Shown: positions 44,765-54,721, counted from the stretch's first letter. The stretch is 64,000 nucleotides of DNA from Clostridium caldaquaticum (GCF_023806125.1 NZ_JAMSKT010000012.1:1-64000); one strand, 5' to 3'. A program made the numbers and translations. Notes: a model not told the origin generated them from the sequence alone.

Positions 44765-46378
44765 ATGAAAAAAAGAGTTTTATCAATTATTTTTACTGGA
44801 ATCATAGTTTCCAGCACATTTCTAGGTGGGTGTTCAACCAAGGAATCTAATGTTTCAAAGAGTGATGTTTCAAAATTCAATGTTACAGGCTTACCAATTG
44901 TTAAGCAGAAGGTAACACTAAAGGTTGTTTCACCAAAGGCTCCACTAGCTCCATCTTATAATGAGATGACTATATTTAAAAAACTTGAAGAGCAGACAAA
45001 TGTTCATATTGACTGGAACAACATTCCAGACACTGATTATCAAGAAAAGAAGAACCTTTTATTAGCAAGTGGAGATCTTCCAGATGCTTTCTATAATGCC
45101 GGCTTTTCTGATTATGACTTAGTTAAATATAGCCAAGATGGAACAATCATACCACTTGATGATTTAATAGATAAATATATGCCTAATGTTAAGAAATTGC
45201 TTGAAAAAAAGCCGGAGATTAAAAAATTTATTACTTCACCAGATGGGAAAATTTATTCACTACCTATTGGAGAAGAAATGGGTAGCGGTCAAGGAGCTAT
45301 TGGTTCTAATCCTTACTTCTTCTTTATAAATAAAAAGTGGTTAGATAAACTTGGAATGAAGATTCCAACAACGTTAGATGAGCTACATGACGTATTAGTT
45401 GCTTTTAAGGAAAAAGATCCTAATGGAAATGGGAAAAAAGATGAAAATCCAATGAGTTTTATTCATATGTGGTGGTGTGCTGATATAGGAAATCTATTTG
45501 GAGGTTTTGGGATGGCAGACCCAAATGACCACTTAATAGTCAGAGATGGAAAAGTAATTTATACTGCAGTTCGGGAGGAATATAAAGAAGCAATTCAATA
45601 TTTTAGTAAATGGGTACAAGAAGGTTTAATAGACAAGGAATCCTTCACTTTAACTAAGGATCCAAATGCTCTATTTGCAAAAGGGAAAACTTCAGAACAA
45701 ACACTAGGTTCATTTATATGGTGGGAAGAAACTGAAATAGTTGGACCAGAAAGAGAAAAAGACTATGTATTAGTAGGACCATTAAAAGGACCTAAAGGAG
45801 AGCAAAAGATTGCTTGGTCTAATGGATCGCAGTGGGGAAGAGGAGCATTTGTAATAACTAAGGCTAACAAAAATCCAGAAATAACAGCAAGATGGATTGA
45901 CCAACAATTCGAACCAAAAATGACTGCTCAAATTCATTGGGGACCAATTGGTGAAGTATATGAAGAAAAAGACGGAAAGCTTGTCAACAAGCCGCTTCCA
46001 GAAGGAGTTGCAATGGGTGAATTCAGACAAAAGGTTGCTCCAAATGGTGCTGGTGTAGTAACTGCTGAAGATTTTGAAAAGATAGTTGATATGGAACCAA
46101 GAGCAAAGGTGAGAATTGATAGAGTTAAATTGTTTACGCCTTATATGGAAAAAGAGCATCTTCCATCATTATTCTATACCCCTGAAGAAGTAGAAAGAAG
46201 AAATCAGATCGAAACAGAACTTGGAGAATATGTAAATAAAAAGAGAGCACAATGGTTAATGAATGGTGGAATAGAAGGTGAATGGGATAAATATTTAAGT
46301 GATCTCAAAAAGATTGGTATTGATGAGTATATAAAAATTACTCAAGCAGCTTATGATAGGTACAATAGCAATAAATAA
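44765..46378 (+). CDS. oligosaccharide-binding lipoprotein (LplA type)
   Basis: The 537-residue precursor has a lipoprotein signal ending in TFLGGC (Cys23) and a large extracellular solute-binding domain of the LplA group, which is longer than ordinary sugar-binding proteins (about 400). The patches WNNIPDTDYQEKKNLLLASGDLPD near residue 80 (partly quoted) and YSLPIGEEMG near 160 are typical. It would present fructo-oligosaccharides to the two upstream permeases. A terminator follows. Confidence 0.9.
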   Translation: MKKRVLSIIFTGIIVSSTFLGGCSTKESNVSKSDVSKFNVTGLPIVKQKVTLKVVSPKAPLAPSYNEMTIFKKLEEQTNVHIDWNNIPDTDYQEKKNLLLASGDLPDAFYNAGFSDYDLVKYSQDGTIIPLDDLIDKYMPNVKKLLEKKPEIKKFITSPDGKIYSLPIGEEMGSGQGAIGSNPYFFFINKKWLDKLGMKIPTTLDELHDVLVAFKEKDPNGNGKKDENPMSFIHMWWCADIGNLFGGFGMADPNDHLIVRDGKVIYTAVREEYKEAIQYFSKWVQEGLIDKESFTLTKDPNALFAKGKTSEQTLGSFIWWEETEIVGPEREKDYVLVGPLKGPKGEQKIAWSNGSQWGRGAFVITKANKNPEITARWIDQQFEPKMTAQIHWGPIGEVYEEKDGKLVNKPLPEGVAMGEFRQKVAPNGAGVVTAEDFEKIVDMEPRAKVRIDRVKLFTPYMEKEHLPSLFYTPEEVERRNQIETELGEYVNKKRAQWLMNGGIEGEWDKYLSDLKKIGIDEYIKITQAAYDRYNSNK

Positions 46379-46390
46379 TTAATATTTAAG

Positions 46391-46424
46391 GGAATATGCT
46401 CTGGTAGGGGCATATTCCTAATTA
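46391..46424 (+). terminator. terminator after the binding-protein gene
   Basis: GGAATATGC pairs with GCATATTCC across a 10-base loop, followed by an AT-rich stretch. Confidence 0.65.
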
Positions 46425-46641
46425 TATTAATATAAATATAGTCAATTTTAGTGTTCCTTTGATAATTTATTAATATCTTAGTTTTGCACTTTTAAAATAA
46501 CTACAATTAACTTTTAATTTATAACTATCGAACCTAATCTTTTGGTAAAGTAAAAAATATTAGAAATCTTTTTCTAAAAATAATCGATAGTAGCATCTGT
46601 AATTAGTGAATATAAGAAAAGAAAGCTAGGCGGTGTTGAAA

Positions 46642-48927
46642 ATGGAAACTAAATCAATTAATGAAGTGAATAATCTTGCTGCTTATTGGAGTTTTGATGA
46701 AGCACAGGGTAAAAATGTCCAAAATAAGATAACTAAAATAAATAATGAAATAAATTATGTATTTAATGATGCAAAGTATAAACCTTCATCAAATCCGATT
46801 TGGATGGAGGGAGTTAAAGGAAGTGCACTTTTATTTGATGGTTTTTCAACTTGGATAAAGGATAATAAGGGTGTTATAGAAAATAAGAAAAATAAGTTGT
46901 CAATTGAAGTATGGGTGGCACCTAGATGTCATGAATATAATGAGAATAATAATATAACAGCTATTGTGAATCAGCATAATGAAGAAAAAGTAGAAGGATT
47001 TATTTTGGGCTTAAGAGCTTTTGGAGTTATTTCCTTTAAAGTTGCAATTAGTGGCAATTGGTACGAAATATGTTGTGATAAAAAAACAATACCTATAAAC
47101 AAATGGTCTTATATAACAGCAGTTTATGACGGTGAACTTGGCTTTATGGAATTATACATAAATGGTAATAAAGTAAGCTATCTAGAAGTTTCAAAGAACT
47201 CATTTCTTACGCCAAGCACTGAAGACTTAATCATTGGTAAGAGCAATAATGCCATAAAGCTTGAGGAAGTTTATGAGGTAGGCTGCTATTGTGGGCTTAT
47301 GGATGAACTTAAAATATATAATAAAGCCCTAACTAGTGAAGAAATATCAAATGAATATAATAAATATTTGAGTATGTGGAATGGTCAACTTCCACAACCT
47401 AATTTAAGTATTGATAGAAATATTTATGAGGGAGATAAGCATAGACCAATTTATCATTTTATATCACCTGGGTATTGGATGAATGAGCCTCATGGCCCAA
47501 TGTACTTTAATGGACAGTACCATCTTTTCTTTCAGCACAATCCTCATGGCCCTCTTTGGAGACAAATACACTGGGGCCATGTAGTTAGCGAAGATATGGT
47601 TCATTGGAGGGATGTACCCTGTGCATTAGTACCTGAGAAGGGCAAGCTAGATGAAAAGGGAGATTGGTCTGGCTGTGCTATTGTAGATGATGGAATTCCA
47701 ACAATTATTTACACAGCAGGAGATGGTAGTATTTACAGCCAATGTGTAGCAATGGCTAGAAGCACATTTAAGGAAGATGGAGATAATGATTTAATAAATT
47801 GGGTAAAGAACGAGATACCAATTATTATTCAGAATAAAAATATTAAGACCGAAAAAGGCGAGCCTCACTTTGGTCAGTTTAGAGACCCTTTTGTATGGAA
47901 GGAAGAAGACACCTACTATGCTATAGTAGGTTCAGGGATTAAGAATGAGAATGGGAGTGTAGGTGGTACAGCTCTCATGTACACCTCAAAGGATTTATAT
48001 AATTGGAAATATGAGAAGCCATTGTTTGTTGGAGACTATATAAAGTATCCTAAAACAGGAGAGGTATGGGAACTTCCTGTATTCCTTCCTGTAGGGAAAG
48101 ATGGAAAAGGAAATATGAAGTATATTCTTCTTATAAATCCTTGGTTCTTTAGTTATAGTCCTTACAATGTTAAATATGTTTGGTATTGGCTTGGCAATTG
48201 GGACAGTGACACTCTCACCTTCACACCAGATACTGAAGAGCCAGAGCTTTTAGATGTAGGAGAACATTTTACAGGACCAAGCGGTATGGTAGACCCTAAG
48301 GGAAGAACTATTATATTTAGTATAGCCCAAGGCAGAAGAACAAAGCTAGATGAAATACAGTCAGGCTGGGCTCATAATGGAGGTCTTCCTGTAAGTATTT
48401 TCATAAGAGAAGATGGACGACTTGGCATTGAACCAATAAGTGAGCTTGAATCTCTTCGAGGACTTCAGTTTCTAAATATCAAGAATAAAACTATGGAAGA
48501 AGCAAATAGAGAGCTTTCAGCTATTAAGGGTGATTGTTTAGAGATACAATTAGAGCTGGATGGTGGAAGTGCAGATGAGTTTGGAATAAAGCTTCGAAGA
48601 ACTCCAGATGGGGAAGAAGAAACATTATTATACTATAAAAAATCTACAAAAGAATTTTTAATAAACAAAGATAAATCTTCTTTGAATCCTGAACTGCAAA
48701 AGGGAATTCAAGGTGGAAAAGTAAATATAGATGAAGATACACTTAAGCTTCAAATATACTTAGATAAATCTATGATAGAAGCATATGTGAACAAGTTAAA
48801 GGGACTAACCTCAAGAACTTATCCAACTAGAGAAGATGCCTTAGAGTTGTTGCTTTGGGCTGATAGTAATATTGAAACTGTTAAAGTTAAGAGTTTAAAG
48901 ATATGGAAGTTAAACTCTGCATATTAA
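46642..48927 (+). CDS. LamG-GH32 two-domain protein with an altered GH32 nucleophile motif
   Basis: The 761-residue protein has an N-terminal concanavalin-A/LamG-like domain (about residues 8-245) fused to a full GH32 unit (five-bladed propeller about 265-590, beta-sandwich to 761). The RDP motif is intact (Asp415) and the general acid is present in WELP (Glu477). The nucleophile motif, usually WMNDPNG, reads WMNEPHG (279-285), placing Glu where Asp is expected. There is no signal peptide, so it acts inside on imported fructo-oligosaccharides, if active. AGGCGG places the start at 46642 rather than GTG 46633. Levanase-like, inulinase-like or binding functions are possible. Confidence 0.85.
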   Translation: METKSINEVNNLAAYWSFDEAQGKNVQNKITKINNEINYVFNDAKYKPSSNPIWMEGVKGSALLFDGFSTWIKDNKGVIENKKNKLSIEVWVAPRCHEYNENNNITAIVNQHNEEKVEGFILGLRAFGVISFKVAISGNWYEICCDKKTIPINKWSYITAVYDGELGFMELYINGNKVSYLEVSKNSFLTPSTEDLIIGKSNNAIKLEEVYEVGCYCGLMDELKIYNKALTSEEISNEYNKYLSMWNGQLPQPNLSIDRNIYEGDKHRPIYHFISPGYWMNEPHGPMYFNGQYHLFFQHNPHGPLWRQIHWGHVVSEDMVHWRDVPCALVPEKGKLDEKGDWSGCAIVDDGIPTIIYTAGDGSIYSQCVAMARSTFKEDGDNDLINWVKNEIPIIIQNKNIKTEKGEPHFGQFRDPFVWKEEDTYYAIVGSGIKNENGSVGGTALMYTSKDLYNWKYEKPLFVGDYIKYPKTGEVWELPVFLPVGKDGKGNMKYILLINPWFFSYSPYNVKYVWYWLGNWDSDTLTFTPDTEEPELLDVGEHFTGPSGMVDPKGRTIIFSIAQGRRTKLDEIQSGWAHNGGLPVSIFIREDGRLGIEPISELESLRGLQFLNIKNKTMEEANRELSAIKGDCLEIQLELDGGSADEFGIKLRRTPDGEEETLLYYKKSTKEFLINKDKSSLNPELQKGIQGGKVNIDEDTLKLQIYLDKSMIEAYVNKLKGLTSRTYPTREDALELLLWADSNIETVKVKSLKIWKLNSAY

Positions 48928-48954
48928 AAATATAAACTCAAAAGGAAGATGACA

Positions 48955-50454
48955 ATGAGCAAATTAAGTAAAGCAAGAGACTATGTCCTACAAAATAAAG
49001 ATAAAGTAAATAATGAATATAGGTTGAACTATCATGTTATGGCGGAAATAGGATGGATTAATGATCCTAATGGATTTGTTTATTATAATGGAGAATACCA
49101 TTTATTTTATCAATATTATCCCTATGATAGTGCGTGGGGACCTATGCACTGGGGGCATGTTAAGAGTAAGGATTTGGTAAAATGGGAATGCTTGCCTGTA
49201 GCCTTGGCTCCAGATATGTATTATGATGCAGATGGATGTTTTTCAGGTAGTGCTATTGAGAAGGATGGAAAATTATACTTAATGTATACTGGTCATACAA
49301 ATCCTGATGTTGATAACCCAGAAAATATCCGTCAAATACAAAATATTGCTGTATCAGAAGACGGAATTGAATTTAAAAAGGTTAAACATAATCCAGTGAT
49401 AAGCACGAGAGATTTGCCAGAAAATGCACTACCTCAAGATTTTAGAGATCCAAAAGTTTTTAAGCGTGGAGAGGAGTATTATGTGGTAATTGGATCTCGT
49501 CATCAAGAAGGAGATGGTCAATTACTTTTATATAAATCCAAGGATTTATTAAATTGGGCTTATGTTGGAGTTTTAGCACGGAGTGAAAATAATATAGGGA
49601 AAATGTGGGAGTGCCCTGATTTGTTTCAAATGGGAGAACATGATGTACTAGTAATATCTCCACAGTTTTTAGAGAGGGATGGAGATAAGTACTGCAATTT
49701 ATATTCTAGTGTATATATATTAGGAAATTGTGATTTTAAAAATTGTAAGTTTGATTTTAATACTATAGATGAAATTGATAGCGGTTTTGATTTTTATGCT
49801 CCTCAAACACTAGTTGATAACAAAGGAAGACGTATTCTAATTGCCTGGATGCAAATGTGGGAGCGTAATGTTCCCACCCATGATAAAGGACATAAGTGGG
49901 CTGGGGCTATGACTCTGCCAAGAGAACTAAAAATATTTAAGGGTAAACTGTATCAATATCCTGTGGAAGAAATGAAAAACTACAGAGCAAACCATGTGAG
50001 TTATAAAGCTGTAATAGTAAAAGGTACATTAGCTTTAGAAAAAATTGAAGGACAGAGTATTGAATTAGAATTAGAAATAGATTCTTTGAAAGCGAACAAA
50101 TTTGGTTTAAAGGTACTTAAGGATGAAGAAAATCAGACAGTTATGTACTACGATAGACAAGAAGGAAAGTTTATCTTTGACCGTTCAAATAGTGGAGAAA
50201 TTCTAAGAGGCTCAGAGTCAGAAGATATTAAAGATGTAAGAAGGGTGAAAGTTTCTCTTTTAGAAAATAAATTAAAATTGAGAATTTTTATAGATAGAAT
50301 TTCTGTAGAAGTATTTATTCAAGAAGGTGAGAGAGTTATAACCTCTACTGTTTATCCAAAGTCTACTGCAAAAGCTATTGAATTCTTTAGCGATGAGAAA
50401 ATTCTTATTAAAACTCTTAATAAGTGGGATATAAGAGTGAAGGAGGAGGTTTAG
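48955..50454 (+). CDS. GH32 beta-fructosidase (sucrose/sucrose-6-phosphate hydrolase type)
   Basis: The 499-residue cytoplasmic GH32 enzyme has all catalytic motifs: WINDPNG with the nucleophile Asp37, FRDPKVF with Asp165, and WECPDLF with the acid Glu219. The second ATG (48955) is better spaced from AAAGGAAG than the one at 48949. It would release fructose from sucrose or short fructans, with the fructokinase gene starting 2 bases after its stop. It is an intact relative of the atypical LamG-GH32 protein upstream, with which it is cotranscribed. Confidence 0.93.
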   Translation: MSKLSKARDYVLQNKDKVNNEYRLNYHVMAEIGWINDPNGFVYYNGEYHLFYQYYPYDSAWGPMHWGHVKSKDLVKWECLPVALAPDMYYDADGCFSGSAIEKDGKLYLMYTGHTNPDVDNPENIRQIQNIAVSEDGIEFKKVKHNPVISTRDLPENALPQDFRDPKVFKRGEEYYVVIGSRHQEGDGQLLLYKSKDLLNWAYVGVLARSENNIGKMWECPDLFQMGEHDVLVISPQFLERDGDKYCNLYSSVYILGNCDFKNCKFDFNTIDEIDSGFDFYAPQTLVDNKGRRILIAWMQMWERNVPTHDKGHKWAGAMTLPRELKIFKGKLYQYPVEEMKNYRANHVSYKAVIVKGTLALEKIEGQSIELELEIDSLKANKFGLKVLKDEENQTVMYYDRQEGKFIFDRSNSGEILRGSESEDIKDVRRVKVSLLENKLKLRIFIDRISVEVFIQEGERVITSTVYPKSTAKAIEFFSDEKILIKTLNKWDIRVKEEV

Positions 50455-50456
50455 CA

Positions 50457-51419
50457 ATGAAAAAAGTATTTACAATAGGTGAAGCACTGATTGATTTTAT
50501 TCCTGAACAAAAGGGAACTGCATTAAAGGATGTTTCTTCTTTTCAAAAAGCACCAGGTGGTGCTCCGGCGAATGTGGCAGCGGTGGTTTCTAAATTAGGT
50601 GGACAGAGTGCTTTTATTGGGAAACTAGGTAAAGATGCTTTTGGAGATTACCTTGTTGAAACTTTAAGGGAGGTAGGAGTAAAAACAGACTATATATTTA
50701 GAACGCATAAAGCTAATACTGCTCTTGCATTTGTTTCTTTAAGGGAAGATGGAGAAAGAGATTTTTCTTTTTATAGAAACCCAAGCGCAGATATGCTTTT
50801 GGAAGAAAGTGAAATAGATAAGCAGTGGTTCGGTGAAGGAGATATTTTGCACTTTTGCTCTGTAAGTCTTGTGGATGCACCAGTAAGAAAGGCACATGTG
50901 GCTGCAATTGAAGCAGTAAAAAAGGCTGGAGGAATTATATCCTTTGATCCTAATATAAGATTTCCTCTATGGCAGGATCATAAGGAATACAAAAATATTA
51001 TTTGTGAATTTATAAAATATGATGATATTTTAAAAGTAAGTGAAGATGAACTAGAGTTTATTACAGGAATTAGTGAAGAAGAAAAAGCTATCCAATGGTT
51101 ATTGTCCCTTGGTGTTAAAGTTATTCTTATTACAAGAGGAAGCAAGGGAGTTTCAGCTTACTTTGGTTCAAATGAAATTACCGTTGAAGGATATAAGGTT
51201 AAGGCTGTAGATACAACTGGTGCAGGAGATTCATTTATAGGAGCCTTTCTATATCAAATTTGCACAAAAGATATATATATAAATAATATAGCTTATAATA
51301 AGATGAAAGAAATTCTTAAGTTTTCTAATGCAGTAGCAGCGTTAACTACTATGAATAAAGGTGCCATAAGTGCTATTCCTTCTTTAGAGATAGTAGAAAA
51401 TTTTATGATGAGATATTAA
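50457..51419 (+). CDS. fructokinase (PfkB family)
   Basis: The 320-residue PfkB carbohydrate kinase has GGAPANVA near residue 37 (substrate side) and DTTGAGDSFIGAF near 258 with the catalytic Asp. It phosphorylates fructose released by the two GH32 enzymes. GAAGGAGGAGG places the start at ATG 50457; an upstream in-frame ATG at 50424 lies inside the GH32 gene. It is the last gene of the fructan operon and is followed by a terminator. Confidence 0.92.
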   Translation: MKKVFTIGEALIDFIPEQKGTALKDVSSFQKAPGGAPANVAAVVSKLGGQSAFIGKLGKDAFGDYLVETLREVGVKTDYIFRTHKANTALAFVSLREDGERDFSFYRNPSADMLLEESEIDKQWFGEGDILHFCSVSLVDAPVRKAHVAAIEAVKKAGGIISFDPNIRFPLWQDHKEYKNIICEFIKYDDILKVSEDELEFITGISEEEKAIQWLLSLGVKVILITRGSKGVSAYFGSNEITVEGYKVKAVDTTGAGDSFIGAFLYQICTKDIYINNIAYNKMKEILKFSNAVAALTTMNKGAISAIPSLEIVENFMMRY

Positions 51420-51487
51420 TAAGTATTTGCTATAATTATCATAACATGATTTTAGAGCATTGAAAGAACTGTACAGAAGACGGTGTT

Positions 51488-51520
51488 AAGTCATTGGCAA
51501 AGAACCAATGGCTTTTTTAT
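51488..51520 (+). terminator. terminator of the fructan operon
   Basis: AGTCATTGG pairs with CCAATGGCT around a short loop, followed by TTTTTT. Confidence 0.8.
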
Positions 51521-51548
51521 TAGTGTTACTTAGCATTGTTATTAGTGT

Positions 51549-51758
51549 AATATTGTAGACACAGAAAGACGAACACATTAAAATATAAATAAGAATTTAA
51601 AAATACAACAATAGAGCTTTATAATTCTGGTAAGAACTTAACATAGTTAAGCGTTGAAAATTCACTACATAGTAGTATAGAATATTTAACTCAATAAAAA
51701 TGTGATGATATAGCTAGAAAATTGCGTAATAAGTTCAACTTTTTGTGTCTAAGATATT
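51549..51758. mobile_element. MITE-like or insertion-sequence relic with 26-bp terminal inverted repeats
   Basis: Positions 51549-51574 and the reverse complement of 51733-51758 match at 21 of 26 bases, sharing TAGACACA and AAAG. The 210-bp interior is AT-rich without a gene. The layout is that of a small non-autonomous element or of an IS that lost its transposase. It ends 34 bases before the sigma-54 activator start, so it may supply or disrupt that gene's promoter. Confidence 0.5.
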
Positions 51759-51791
51759 GACATAGATTTAGTAAACTAAGGAGTTTGGGGA

Positions 51792-53432
51792 ATGGATAAA
51801 GAGTGTTTTCTTAAAATCGGCTGTAAATTAAAAGAAAGATTAGATACACTTGTTGAAAAAACAGGATTAGATATTAATAAGTTATTGTTTAAGCTTATAG
51901 AAAATAATAATGTTTTTGAAGAAAAACTAAAGATAATAATGGAAGAAAATATGTTTTTGCGTCAGAGAGAACTGAATGTGTTTGAAGCAGCAGATGCTAT
52001 GTCTGATGGAGTATATTTATCTGATGAAAACGGTTTTGTTATTGCTGCAAACAGCAGATACTCAGAGGTAACAGGGATATCAGCTGATGAAATAATAGGA
52101 AAAAATATGCAGACGATTTTAAATGAAAAGTATTTAAAAGGGGAATATGTAACCTTGAAGGCTGGACATCTGATTGAGGGAGATATAATGGAAGTCCAAA
52201 ACGAAATAGAGCCTTATATTGTTGAAAAACCTGTTGCAATATGCAGTATGGTATTACAGCAAAAGAAAGAAGTATCTGTTATGGGTACATTAATTGCAAA
52301 GGGAAAAAAGAAAGTGGTGCTTTTTATAGGCAAGCCTTATTTTGATGAACAAGGTAAAATAAAATATGTTTTAGTACTTATGAGAGAAACAACAGAGCTA
52401 ATTAAGCTAAAAGATAAATTAGAAGAAGCAGAAAAAAAAAGTAGAGAATATCTTAATGAATTAATAAATTTAAAAAGCAGTCAACGAGAAGACAAGCTTA
52501 TAGGAAAAGATTATTCAATTGAAAAAATCAGGCAGACTATTAGTTATGTAGCAAAAACTGATGCAACTGTGCTTATAACTGGTGAAACAGGGGTTGGAAA
52601 AGAAGTTGTAGCAAGAGAAATATATAAAAACAGCTTAAGAAAAAATGGGCCTTACATTAAGGTTAATTGTGCTGCTATACCTGAAAGCTTATTAGAATCT
52701 GAACTTTTTGGATATGAAAAAGGTGCGTTTACAGGTGCAATGAAAAAAGAAAAATTAGGATATTTTGAGATGGCAAATGGGGGGACAATTTTATTAGATG
52801 AGATTGGAGAAATGCCTGTAAAACTACAGTCAAAGCTTTTGAGAGTGCTTCAGGAAAGAGAGATTACAAGAATTGGAGGAACAAAAACTATAAGTCTTGA
52901 TATAAGAGTTATAGCTTCAACTAATCAGGATTTGGAACAACAGATAAAGAATGGACGTTTTAGAGAAGATTTATACTATAGACTTAATGTAATACCAATA
53001 AAAATTCCGCCTCTTCGTGAGCGTAAAGCAGATATTGCATTATTAGCTTATAACTTTTTGGAAAAATTTACAGAAAGATATAATAAAAGTAAGGAATTTG
53101 AAGCATCTGCAATAGAGATTTTATCCTGCTACCAATGGCCTGGAAATGTAAGGGAGCTAGAAAATGCTATAGAAAGGCTGGTTATAATTGGAGATGAAAG
53201 ATTCATTACTGATAAGGACGTTATTAATGTATTAGGAAAAGATAAATTTTCATATATTGCAGCAGATAATGAAGAGACTACCTTAAAGGAGGCAGTAAAT
53301 AAGCTTGAGAAAACTATTATTGAAAAGGCTTTAAAAAAGTATAAAAGCTCCCATAAAGCTGCAAAGGTGCTTGGAATAACTCAGACTACAGTTTTAAGAA
53401 AGGCAAAAGCATTAGGAATAAAAAAATGGTAA
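51792..53432 (+). CDS. sigma-54-dependent activator with PAS sensor (paralogue 1)
   Basis: The 546-residue protein has an N-terminal helical part (1-65) and a PAS-type sensor (about 66-200). A sigma-54 AAA+ domain (about 233-465) carries Walker A GETGVGKE near 264, [15 protein letters not shown] near 305 with the GAFTGA loop, and [11 protein letters not shown]-terminal Fis helix-turn-helix ends with [16 protein letters not shown]. It activates transcription from -24/-12 promoters. A copy of the TAATACA-N4-TGTATTA dyad overlaps its stop, and a sigma-54 promoter with a PhlG homologue follows. It is a close paralogue of the activator at 58043-59605. Confidence 0.92.
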   Translation: MDKECFLKIGCKLKERLDTLVEKTGLDINKLLFKLIENNNVFEEKLKIIMEENMFLRQRELNVFEAADAMSDGVYLSDENGFVIAANSRYSEVTGISADEIIGKNMQTILNEKYLKGEYVTLKAGHLIEGDIMEVQNEIEPYIVEKPVAICSMVLQQKKEVSVMGTLIAKGKKKVVLFIGKPYFDEQGKIKYVLVLMRETTELIKLKDKLEEAEKKSREYLNELINLKSSQREDKLIGKDYSIEKIRQTISYVAKTDATVLITGETGVGKEVVAREIYKNSLRKNGPYIKVNCAAIPESLLESELFGYEKGAFTGAMKKEKLGYFEMANGGTILLDEIGEMPVKLQSKLLRVLQEREITRIGGTKTISLDIRVIASTNQDLEQQIKNGRFREDLYYRLNVIPIKIPPLRERKADIALLAYNFLEKFTERYNKSKEFEASAIEILSCYQWPGNVRELENAIERLVIIGDERFITDKDVINVLGKDKFSYIAADNEETTLKEAVNKLEKTIIEKALKKYKSSHKAAKVLGITQTTVLRKAKALGIKKW

Positions 53433-53447
53433 TACATTAATGTATTA
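53430..53447. promoter_or_regulatory. candidate activator site at the end of activator gene 1
   Basis: TAATACA-TTAA-TGTATTA, a perfect copy of the repeated dyad, overlaps the stop codon of the activator gene and lies about 380 bp before the sigma-54 promoter at 53806. Confidence 0.6.
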
Positions 53448-53531
53448 GTATAGCAAAAAAGTTTCAAAACAAAATTATAAGTAAAGCATTACATTTTTGA
53501 ATTAAATAATAGGATTTCCTGCAAAAAAATA

Positions 53532-53574
53532 AAAAAATCGCTGGCAAAAGCTTATAGCTTCCAGCGATTTTTTA
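53532..53574 (+). terminator. terminator of activator gene 1
   Basis: AAAATCGCTGG pairs with CCAGCGATTTT, followed by more T. Confidence 0.85.
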
Positions 53575-53653
53575 TAAATATAACTAAATATGAAACTTAT
53601 AAGTAAAATAAAAACATATATTAAAATTGAAGTAGCTTGAATATTTTATGGGT

Positions 53654-53671
53654 TGAAACATTTTTGTTTCA
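53654..53671. promoter_or_regulatory. variant dyad TGAAACA-N4-TGTTTCA before the second PhlG gene
   Basis: TGAAACA-TTTT-TGTTTCA shares the ACA-N4-TGT core and 18-bp size of the repeated dyad but has other outer bases. It is centred about 155 bp before the -12 element, a suitable enhancer position. Confidence 0.45.
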
Positions 53672-53805
53672 GGCATTATTATTAACTTAATTTTGAGTTT
53701 TTACTTTTATATTTATATTAGGTTATAAATATAAAATTGTTAAAAATACAACAAAAAATTTAGCGTTTATACAAAAATTTAATAAATGTTAGTTTTTTAA
53801 CAGAT

Positions 53806-53821
53806 TGGTACAAGTATTGCT
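53806..53821 (+). promoter_or_regulatory. sigma-54 promoter of the second PhlG operon
   Basis: TGGTAC, 5 bases, TTGCT fits the -24/-12 pattern (GG at 53807-53808, GC at 53819-53820). The ATG follows 55 bases downstream. Confidence 0.82.
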
Positions 53822-53875
53822 CTATATATTAGTGCTATTTTAAAAATTAATAAAAAATATAAGGAAGGTGTAATA

Positions 53876-54697
53876 ATGGAAACAAAAGTGTCAACTAAAG
53901 TACCTGTTACAGAGCAGGACAGGTTAAAAAGCTATTTCAAGTATTACAACATGGACATGGTTCCAGCGCCAAAGGAGAAATATGATTTAGTGTTAAAAGG
54001 ACCAGTTGATCCTAAAAAAGCACTGAAATTTAAAGATAGAAATGACCTGTTTAAACCAGGATACTTAGATGTAGAGGTTGGATACTGCGTAATGGAGGAT
54101 GGGACAGGATTTGTAGCAAATTTAACAAAAATGCCAGGTGTTACTGTAGAAATGTTTGACTGGTGGTTTGCGTGGCATGGTCTTGATAACCTAAGATATA
54201 CAATTTGGGATCCAGAGGATCACTATAAAGCTGAAACTATGCAGAGAGAAAAGGCAAAAGATCCGGATTTATCCTATAAGGAAAGATATTGGGATACAAC
54301 ACATCATGTAGTTGAGAATATTGGTATGGGACCAGAGGGATTATTTATAAACTTTAAAAATCCAGCCAACCTAGGCTTTGATGCTAGTAAAATTGGTACA
54401 GAAGCCTGCGGTACAATTGTATGTGCAAAAGGTAATGGCGAAGGACAACCTCCTTTTGCTTCACCACCAACAATAATGACACACTTTATAAGAGAAATTG
54501 AAGGTGGAGTAGAACTTAGAACTCGTTTCTGGATGGGATGGACAGTAGTTAATGGAAAAGATGTGAAGGCTCTCCCAGATGGAATAAGAATGCCAGCTTT
54601 TGGACCAATGGCTTTATGTCTTCACAATATTAAAGAATTCACAAACCTGGCAGCAATACTTCCAAAGATTTATGCAGAGGAAAAGGATAATTTTTAA
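53876..54697 (+). CDS. phloretin hydrolase / PhlG-family C-C hydrolase (paralogue 2)
   Basis: The 273-residue protein has the same layout as the gene at 29332: FDWWFAWHGLDNLRY near residue 96, a metal His pair in TTHHVVENIG near 142, GGVELRTRFWMGW near 207 and HNIKE near the C-terminus (His250, Glu254). It would hydrolyse an acylphloroglucinol or dihydrochalcone. The two paralogues differ in control (dyad-type promoter there, sigma-54 here) and perhaps in acyl-group preference. It heads an operon with a ferredoxin, a flavoprotein and a truncated oxidoreductase. AAGGAAGG ribosome site. Confidence 0.85.
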   Translation: METKVSTKVPVTEQDRLKSYFKYYNMDMVPAPKEKYDLVLKGPVDPKKALKFKDRNDLFKPGYLDVEVGYCVMEDGTGFVANLTKMPGVTVEMFDWWFAWHGLDNLRYTIWDPEDHYKAETMQREKAKDPDLSYKERYWDTTHHVVENIGMGPEGLFINFKNPANLGFDASKIGTEACGTIVCAKGNGEGQPPFASPPTIMTHFIREIEGGVELRTRFWMGWTVVNGKDVKALPDGIRMPAFGPMALCLHNIKEFTNLAAILPKIYAEEKDNF

Positions 54698-54721
54698 TTT
54701 TACTAAAAGGAGGGGTTTAGA

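Noticed and set aside
39479-46591. Word ACTATCGAA before the chemoreceptor gene and before the LamG-GH32 gene
   Set aside because: Only nine bases are shared, the spacing to the partner half differs, and the genes have no common theme; probably chance.
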